A stretch of 42,833 nucleotides of DNA from Desulfofundulus thermosubterraneus DSM 16057 (GTDB lineage: Bacteria; Bacillota; Desulfotomaculia; Desulfotomaculales; Desulfovirgulaceae), in assembly GCF_900142025.1 (NCBI RefSeq), contig NZ_FQZM01000027.1:4940-47772 (forward strand), written 5' to 3'. Below are positions 38,223-42,833 of this stretch, piece by piece. The translations under genes and the position numbers were made by a program. Each line of letters opens with the position of its first letter. Position 1 is the stretch's first letter. Under the pieces are notes generated by a model, which searched no databases, had not been told where the DNA came from, and was given only the letters and a program-made list of their open reading frames with translations.

Positions 38223-39076
38223 TGGTGCTCAGCGGGAAAGGAGGTACGGGTAAAACCACCGTCTGTGGGAACCTGGCGGTACTGGCTTCTAATAAGGTGA
38301 TGGCGGACTGTGATGTGGACGCGGCGAACCTGTATTTACTTCTGGACCCTGTGTTGAAATCATCTTCCCCCTTTTACGGCTTGAAAAAAGCCTCCATCAA
38401 CCGGGAAAAGTGCATGGGTTGTAATCTCTGCCTGCATTTGTGCCGGTATGATGCCATTCGCCCCGGTTTTGTTGTGGATCCGGTTCTCTGTGAGGGATGT
38501 GCCATTTGTTATCACGCCTGTCCCTGCGGGGCAGTGGAAATGATAGAGCATTTAGCCGGGCATTTATTCCTGTCCGATACCCGTTATGGTTACCTGGTAC
38601 ACGCCCGGCTGGGCATAGCCGAAGATAATTCGGGGAAGCTGGTGGCGGCGGTACGCAAAGAAGCCCGCCGCCTGGCAGAAGAAGAAAAAAAAGAACTGAT
38701 CATTACCGATGGTCCACCCGGTATAGGCTGTCCGGCAATATCTTGCTTATCGGGAGCGGATCTGGTTTTGGTGGTAGCTGAACCGACTTTTTCCGGAAGC
38801 CACGACCTGGAGCGGGTTCTGGAACTGGCAAAACATTTCGGATGCCGGGCGGCAGTGTGCATCAACAAATGGGACCTGGAGCCTGAAAATAGTCATGCGC
38901 TGGAGTCGCTCTGTAGCCGGCATTCCGTTCCGGTCGTGGGGTACCTGCCCTACGACGAAAGTGTAATGGAGGCGGTTAAAAGCGGCCGGCCGGTTATTCA
39001 GGAATGTTCCGGTTCCATGAAAAAGGGAATACTGGCTTTGTGGGGTAAACTTAAAACACTATTGGAATTGAGGTGA
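38210..39076 (+). CDS. MinD/ParA-type ATPase with inserted 2x[4Fe-4S] ferredoxin domain, copy 2
   Basis: A 288-residue paralogue of the upstream ATPase with the same plan: VLSGKGGTGKTTVCGNLAVL, then a ferredoxin insert with CMGCNLCLHLCRYDA and CEGCAICYHACPCGA, then ITDGPPGIGCPAISCLSGAD. GTG 38210 follows AGAGGAGG and overlaps copy 1, so the subunits are probably made in step and may form a heterodimer. The two differ in sequence enough to be old duplicates. Confidence 0.88.
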   Translation: MRELVVLSGKGGTGKTTVCGNLAVLASNKVMADCDVDAANLYLLLDPVLKSSSPFYGLKKASINREKCMGCNLCLHLCRYDAIRPGFVVDPVLCEGCAICYHACPCGAVEMIEHLAGHLFLSDTRYGYLVHARLGIAEDNSGKLVAAVRKEARRLAEEEKKELIITDGPPGIGCPAISCLSGADLVLVVAEPTFSGSHDLERVLELAKHFGCRAAVCINKWDLEPENSHALESLCSRHSVPVVGYLPYDESVMEAVKSGRPVIQECSGSMKKGILALWGKLKTLLELR

Positions 39077-39083
39077 AGTAACT

Positions 39084-39965
39084 GTGACCCAAGACCAGGC
39101 AAAGTGCAGTACCTGTAAAGATAGGAACACCGAACAATGCAACCCGGAAAAATGTTCAGAACCCCCTGTTTTACCCCTCAATGAGGCCAGCGATATAAAA
39201 CGAGTGGTTGCGGTTATGAGCGGCAAGGGCGGCGTGGGCAAATCCTCGGTCAGTGCTCTTTTGGCCGTTGCCCTTGCCCGGAGGGGTCATCAGGTAGGCA
39301 TTCTTGATGCGGATATTACCGGCCCCAGTATTCCCAAGCTTTTCGGGGTAATCGACCGGCCGGAACAATTCAATAACTTTATTCTACCTGCGAGAACAAT
39401 AACGGGCATTCGAATGATGTCTCTGAACCTTTTATTGCCCCAGGAGGACGATCCGGTGATCTGGCGTGGTCCCATCCTGTCAAGCGCCGTCAAACAATTC
39501 TGGACCGACGTGGCCTGGGGTGAACTGGATTACCTGATTGTGGACATGCCTCCGGGTACCGGGGATGTACCGCTCACGGTCATGCAATCACTGCCGCTTA
39601 ACGGATTGCTGGTTGTTTCTTCACCCCAGGACCTGTCCATGATGGTGGTAAAAAAGGCAATAAAAATGGCCCGGATGATCAACGTACCCATTCTGGGTCT
39701 GGTGGAGAATATGAGTTACCTGCCCTGTCCCTACTGTGGCGAGAAAATTCATCTTTTTGGTTCAAGCCACGTGGGAGAGGCGGCACAGAAAAACAACCTG
39801 CCGTTACTGGCTGTCCTTCCTGTAGACCCGGAATTAGCGGAGCTGGGTGATGCCGGGCTCATTGAGAACTACAACGGCACATCAATGCAAGGCATGGAAT
39901 CCTTAGTGAAAGTTCTGGAAAAAACACTAGGGGGAAAAATAATAAAGGAGCGTGAAGGAGCATGA
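39084..39965 (+). CDS. Mrp/NBP35-family Fe-S carrier ATPase
   Basis: A 293-residue Fe-S carrier ATPase. A Cys-rich N-terminal extension has Cys8, Cys11, Cys19 and Cys24, reminiscent of NBP35 but with different spacing. The deviant Walker A is VMSGKGGVGKSSVSALLA; IVDMPPGTGDVPLTVMQSLP follows; and CPYC in the C-terminal part is the dimer-interface cluster motif of Mrp/ApbC. GTG 39084 has GAGGTGAAG upstream. The stop overlaps the next ATG by 4 nt. Confidence 0.9.
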   Translation: MTQDQAKCSTCKDRNTEQCNPEKCSEPPVLPLNEASDIKRVVAVMSGKGGVGKSSVSALLAVALARRGHQVGILDADITGPSIPKLFGVIDRPEQFNNFILPARTITGIRMMSLNLLLPQEDDPVIWRGPILSSAVKQFWTDVAWGELDYLIVDMPPGTGDVPLTVMQSLPLNGLLVVSSPQDLSMMVVKKAIKMARMINVPILGLVENMSYLPCPYCGEKIHLFGSSHVGEAAQKNNLPLLAVLPVDPELAELGDAGLIENYNGTSMQGMESLVKVLEKTLGGKIIKEREGA

Positions 39966-40342
39966 AAATTGCCCTCCCTAACGACCGCGGTCAGGTGAAC
40001 CAGCATTTTGGCAGGAGCGAAGAATTTGTTATTTTCGAGATGTCCGGCCAGGAAATTAAAAGCCGGGAAACAGTGTCCACCGCCACCCTGCAACATAACC
40101 ATGAAGGTCTGGCCGAACTGTTTAAAAACAAAGGGGTTGATGTATTAATTCTGGGCGGCGTAGGACCCCGTGCCATACAAGCGCTGCAGCAATACGGCCT
40201 GCAGGTGATCACCGGTGCCAGCGGTAACGTGGAAGAGGTGGCCCGGGCCTTTGCCCGGGGAGAGTTGGTCAACCGGGGGGTCATATGTGACCACAGCCAC
40301 GGTCACGGTAATCACTGCCACCACGGGCCAACCTGCCGTTAG
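39962..40342 (+). CDS. NifX-like protein 2 with His-rich tail
   Basis: A 126-residue second member of the dinitrogenase-cofactor family: MKIALPNDRGQVNQHFGRSE, then LGGVGPRAIQALQQYGLQVI and TGASGNVEEVARAFARGEL. The last 17 residues are rich in His and Cys (HSHGHGNHCHHGPTC), a likely metal-binding tail. ATG 39962 overlaps the Mrp stop. It differs from the first copy in that tail. Confidence 0.85.
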   Translation: MKIALPNDRGQVNQHFGRSEEFVIFEMSGQEIKSRETVSTATLQHNHEGLAELFKNKGVDVLILGGVGPRAIQALQQYGLQVITGASGNVEEVARAFARGELVNRGVICDHSHGHGNHCHHGPTCR

Positions 40343-40388
40343 AAGTGCGCAGACTTTTTATGGAGCAAAGGCAATTAAAGTAACGAGA

Positions 40389-40406
40389 GGAGGGCTTGTG
40401 CCCTCC
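40389..40406 (+). terminator. Perfect hairpin in the NifX2-NifU gap
   Basis: GGAGGGC (40389-40395), TTGT, GCCCTCC (40400-40406): a 7-bp perfect stem followed by CAAAATCTTT. With no solid U-tract it may be a weak terminator, an RNA-processing site or an attenuator that sets NifU-like levels. Confidence 0.45.
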
Positions 40407-40449
40407 CAAAATCTTTATAGGTTCAATGATTTTTGAGGGGGAATATCGA

Positions 40450-40917
40450 ATGAGTTTCGATCTGGATAAATTAGCTGCGGAACTCCAGAAAAAAGTATGG
40501 TCACAATTCAGCGACGTAGTTATCGATCATGCCAACAATCCCAGGAACATCGGGAGCATTGAAGAAGCAGACGGGTATGCCAGTGTTACCGGCTTGTGCG
40601 GCGACACGATTCAAATTTGGCTTAAGGTAAAAGATGGCATAATAAGTCAAATTACCTTCTGGACTGACGGCTGCGGTACCACCATTGCCGCCGGTAGTAT
40701 GGTTACCGAACTGGCCAGGGGCAAGGCTCTCCCTGAGGCTTTGCAAATTACACCTCGTGACGTGCTTGATGCTCTAGGAGGACTGCCCGAGGAAAGCGTG
40801 CATTGCGCTTTTCTGGCGGCAAACACCCTGCATGAGGCTATCAAAGATTACCAGAAATCTCAAGCCGGCCATTTCAATGGCGGCCAGCAGGCTGAACCGG
40901 GGGCCGGGGGCAAATAA
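40450..40917 (+). CDS. NifU/IscU-like Fe-S scaffold protein
   Basis: A 155-residue scaffold. The three cluster cysteines are in GLCGDTIQIW, TDGCGTTIAAGSM and ESVHCAFLAANTL; DHANNPRNIGSIEEADGY is the conserved N-terminal block. The N-terminus carries about 20 extra residues. GAGGGGGA at 40435-40442 sets ATG 40450. It probably builds clusters that the preceding Mrp-type ATPases transfer. No cysteine desulfurase is in the window. Confidence 0.9.
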   Translation: MSFDLDKLAAELQKKVWSQFSDVVIDHANNPRNIGSIEEADGYASVTGLCGDTIQIWLKVKDGIISQITFWTDGCGTTIAAGSMVTELARGKALPEALQITPRDVLDALGGLPEESVHCAFLAANTLHEAIKDYQKSQAGHFNGGQQAEPGAGGK

Positions 40918-40932
40918 AGAGAAGCCCCCGGC
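40903..40932. terminator. Hairpin between converging NifU-like and cotJC genes
   Basis: GCCGGGGGC (40903-40911) and GCCCCCGGC (40924-40932) pair perfectly over 9 bp around the NifU stop codon. No T run follows on either strand, so it may act as a weak bidirectional barrier. Confidence 0.5.
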
Positions 40933-40984
40933 TGAACTTAAAGCCTGTTGCCTGTGGCATCCTTCCAGACCAGGATTGCCCGGG

Positions 40985-41557
40985 TTAAAACACCTTTTTC
41001 CTGGTCAACTCCTCCTGAACATCAACCAGCGCTTCGCCGAAACGCTGGAAGTGCACCACCTCCCTTTCCCGCAAGAAGCGCAGGGTATCCTTTACACCGG
41101 GGTCGTCGGTCAAGCGGATCAAATGCTCATAGGTAGTCCGGGCCTTCTGCTCCGCCGCCATGTTTTCATGCAGGTCGGTGACCGGGTCTCCCGTGGCCTG
41201 GACGTAAGCGGCCGTCCAGGGGACCCCGCTGGCATCCACCGGGTAGACCGCCCGGTCGTGTTCGGCAAAATAACCACCCAGATCTTCCCGGCGCAACTGC
41301 TCCGGGGTGGCGCCCTTCATCAGGCGGTAGATCATGGCACCCACAATTTCCCAGTGAGCCAGCTCTTCGGTGCCAATGTCCGTGAGCAGGCCTCGAGCTT
41401 TATTCGTAGGCATGGTGTAGCGCTGGGTCAAATACCTTACGGCAGCCGACAACTCGCTGTCGGGGCCGCCGTACTGGGCCATCAGATATTTGGCCATGCG
41501 CAGGTCGGTCTTATAGACCCTGACCGGATATTCCAGCTTTTTTTCGTAAATCCACAT
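40985..41557 (-). CDS. cotJC: Spore coat protein CotJC (manganese catalase-like)
   Basis: A 190-residue ferritin-like four-helix protein of the manganese catalase family, a spore coat component. Metal ligands are plausible in GTEELAHWEIVG and AAEQKARTTYEHL, with VVHFQRFGEALVD near the end. ATG 41557 has CTGGAGAGG directly upstream on the minus strand. The 41644 alternative would run through cotJB. Third gene of cotJABC. Confidence 0.93.
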   Translation of the reverse strand: MWIYEKKLEYPVRVYKTDLRMAKYLMAQYGGPDSELSAAVRYLTQRYTMPTNKARGLLTDIGTEELAHWEIVGAMIYRLMKGATPEQLRREDLGGYFAEHDRAVYPVDASGVPWTAAYVQATGDPVTDLHENMAAEQKARTTYEHLIRLTDDPGVKDTLRFLREREVVHFQRFGEALVDVQEELTRKKVF

Positions 41558-41573
41558 CCTCTCCAGTCCTTTC

Positions 41574-41831
41574 TTAAAATTGAATTTCCCAGGGCCAGGG
41601 ATCTTCAATCCAGCGCCAGGGATATTCGCTGGGCGAAAAGCCATAAGATACCAGCGGACCGTACATGCGCTCGTACTGGGCTTTCAGCTGGTTCAAGCGT
41701 TCGGTAACCAGGTTGTAATCATTTAAAGGCTCCTGCTCCGTGGGATGGGTGTCCAGGTAAAGGTTCAGCTCTATGGCCACGAATTCAAGGGCCATAATAT
41801 CGTGCAACAGTTGTAACCGCCTCGAGTCCAC
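41574..41831 (-). CDS. cotJB: Spore coat protein CotJB
   Basis: An 85-residue helical protein: LLHDIMALEFVAIELNLYLD, then THPTEQEPLNDYNLVTERLN and the aromatic tail WRWIEDPWPWE, typical of CotJB. GTG 41831 with AGGAGGAAAATAA upstream. It lies between cotJA and cotJC with short gaps. Confidence 0.93.
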   Translation of the reverse strand: MDSRRLQLLHDIMALEFVAIELNLYLDTHPTEQEPLNDYNLVTERLNQLKAQYERMYGPLVSYGFSPSEYPWRWIEDPWPWEIQF

Positions 41832-41862
41832 TTATTTTCCTCCTTTCCGGAGAAGTACCAAT

Positions 41863-42072
41863 TTAATAGGGGTAGGGGCTGTAAAGTTCCGGGAAAAGGG
41901 TCCCTTTTTCAAGGGCCTCGGCCGGGCTGTATGTTCTGCCGTAACGCTGGGGGGGTACATAGGCCTGGGCCAACCGGAGCGGGGGATAAAAGCCGGAAGT
42001 ATGGGCGACCGGGGGAGCGTCTGCAGCGGCTACTTTTACTTCCAGCTCTGGCATATTTTCGGGAGTGGTCAT
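41863..42072 (-). CDS. cotJA: Spore coat associated protein CotJA
   Basis: A 69-residue protein rich in Pro and Tyr, with the CotJA signature LRLAQAYVPPQRYGRTYSPA and the final LFPELYSPYPY. ATG 42072 with AGGAGGATTGTTGGA upstream. First gene of a sporulation operon. Confidence 0.93.
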   Translation of the reverse strand: MTTPENMPELEVKVAAADAPPVAHTSGFYPPLRLAQAYVPPQRYGRTYSPAEALEKGTLFPELYSPYPY

Positions 42073-42118
42073 TCCAACAATCCTCCTTTAAGTGGTACTA
42101 GATGAAAATCTTACAAGT

Positions 42119-42145
42119 AAAGTATGTTATTCCCTTGTATAATGA
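42119..42145 (-). promoter_or_regulatory. Candidate sigma-E promoter for cotJABC
   Basis: On the minus strand, CATACTTT (42126-42119) is close to the sigma-E -10 CATACAHT. TCATTAT (42145-42139) partly matches the -35 at 12-nt spacing, slightly short. cotJ is under mother-cell control in Bacillus, which fits. Tentative. Confidence 0.45.
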
Positions 42146-42238
42146 CACCGCAAAAAATTGTTATCCTAATTTTTCTTGCTCGAAGCGATGAGCTGCAAAC
42201 AAAAAGTCCCCGGTGGTGACTTAAATGCACTAAGGTAA

Positions 42239-42277
42239 GGGATAGACCTTATAGTATTCTAAGAAAGGGTTTATCCC
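42239..42277. repeat. Small imperfect inverted repeat before the recombinase
   Basis: GGGATAGACCTT (42239-42250) and AAGGGTTTATCCC (42265-42277) pair with one indel. The surrounding 42127-42373 is AT-rich with no supported gene. It could be a terminator-like hairpin or a regulator site at a mobile-element edge. Confidence 0.4.
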
Positions 42278-42373
42278 TGTTTTTATTCTTAAAAAATTAG
42301 TTAAATATATTACAATAAGATAGTATCTGTAGTATAGTATAGAAAGCATTGCTTCCAATGGTGGTGCGTTCCA

Positions 42374-42833
42374 GTGAGGGTAGAAACAGTTACAACTCCC
42401 AACGGGAAAACCCGGTACCTGCTGGTTGATTCGGACGGTGAACCCGTCCTCCCCGTCATGCGGTTCATCAAGTTCAAGGACAACAGCGGGGCCGCCCGGA
42501 GCAGCCTCCGCGCCTACTGCCAGCACCTGAAACTCTTTTTCGAGTTCCTTGCGCAGGAGGGCCTGGATTACCGTAAAATCAGCATAGACGACATGGCCGC
42601 CTTCATGCGCTGGCTCCAAAACCCCTACGGGAACCTGAAAGTAATCCCGGTGACACCTGTAACGTCTCCCCGCGGGCCGGCCACTGTGAACACCGTCATT
42701 TCCACGGTCCTCAATTTCTACGATTACCTCATGCGCCACGAGGACTACAGCGTCCAGCTTTCCGAGAGACTTAAAAAGACCGTTCCCGGGAGCAGGCGGG
42801 GCTTTAAAGACTTCCTCTACCATGTCAACAAGG
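42374..42833 (+). CDS. Tyrosine-type recombinase, N-terminal part (cut by window edge)
   Basis: GTG 42374 opens a frame that runs 153 codons to the window end. It begins MRVETVTTPNGKTRYLLVD and has a core-binding domain with SSLRAYCQHLKLFFEFLAQ, MAAFMRWLQNP and PATVNTVISTVLNFYDYLMR. It resembles the N-terminal part of phage or Tn554 TnpA-type recombinases, which often occur in sets of two or three. Catalytic residues are outside the window. GGTGGTG about 8 nt upstream is the ribosome site. The minus-strand frame across it lacks protein character. It marks a likely mobile element to the right. Confidence 0.75.
   Translation, partial: MRVETVTTPNGKTRYLLVDSDGEPVLPVMRFIKFKDNSGAARSSLRAYCQHLKLFFEFLAQEGLDYRKISIDDMAAFMRWLQNPYGNLKVIPVTPVTSPRGPATVNTVISTVLNFYDYLMRHEDYSVQLSERLKKTVPGSRRGFKDFLYHVNK

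Noticed and set aside
42230-42823. Open minus-strand frame of 197 codons at the right edge
   Set aside because: It lies opposite the recombinase frame, whose protein has clear core-binding domain character and a plausible GTG start; the minus frame has no recognisable domain and reads into AT-rich noncoding sequence.

Overview
The window is ordinary chromosome of a spore-forming, strictly anaerobic Firmicute of roughly mid-50s GC. The sporulation genes (spoIVB, spo0A, spoIIM, cotJABC), ferredoxin-linked energy genes (nfnAB, korDABC), folD with an fchA-type cyclohydrolase, and a multi-gene Fe-S carrier operon point to the sulfate-reducing or syntrophic Peptococcaceae (Desulfotomaculum, Desulfofundulus, Pelotomaculum and relatives). 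That assignment is inference; no rRNA is present. Nearly all genes are on the + strand, tightly packed, often overlapping by 1-8 nt, and TTG and GTG starts are common.

Layout. 0.2-5 kb: DUF2273 membrane protein, nusB, the electron-bifurcating transhydrogenase nfnAB, and xseA. 5-9 kb: folD, fchA-like, a YhcC-type radical SAM protein, xseB and ispA. 9.1-10.4 kb: a roughly 600-nt gene-free stretch that I identify as OLE RNA, with its own promoter, followed by its protein partner oapA. 10.4-19.4 kb: dxs, tlyA, nadK, mnmM-like, argR, recN, terminator, spoIVB, spo0A, terminator. 19.4-23 kb: steA, steB, a GT2 glycosyltransferase and an MraY-like membrane transferase. 23.1-26.4 kb: a P-loop ATPase and a four-subunit 2-oxoacid:ferredoxin oxidoreductase. 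26.4-30.1 kb: an M20 peptidase, DUF3866, a ComB-like protein and spoIIM. 30.3-36.9 kb: small membrane proteins, a DUF362 ferredoxin-like protein, xerD, deoB, pdp and an EamA transporter. 37-41 kb: a promoter-led Fe-S operon (NifX-like, two ferredoxin-fused MinD ATPases, Mrp, a second NifX-like, NifU-like). 41-42.1 kb: cotJABC on the minus strand. Right edge: the N-terminal part of a tyrosine recombinase cut by the window.

The most important feature is the OLE RNA/OapA pair in its classical setting (xseB-ispA-OLE-oapA-dxs-tlyA-argR-recN-spoIVB-spo0A). This is a known but still poorly understood large noncoding RNA class, identified here by context, length, promoter and nested helices rather than by a covariance search. 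Less described is a family of short dispersed repeats (near 150-203, 4952-5057, 30115-30316 and 34490-34523, with a related large palindrome at 3430-3665). They sit between genes in one orientation, with the same terminal motif facing the next start codon. A further oddity is spoIVB, whose full-length reading frame appears to begin at a non-standard CTG (or ATT) codon.
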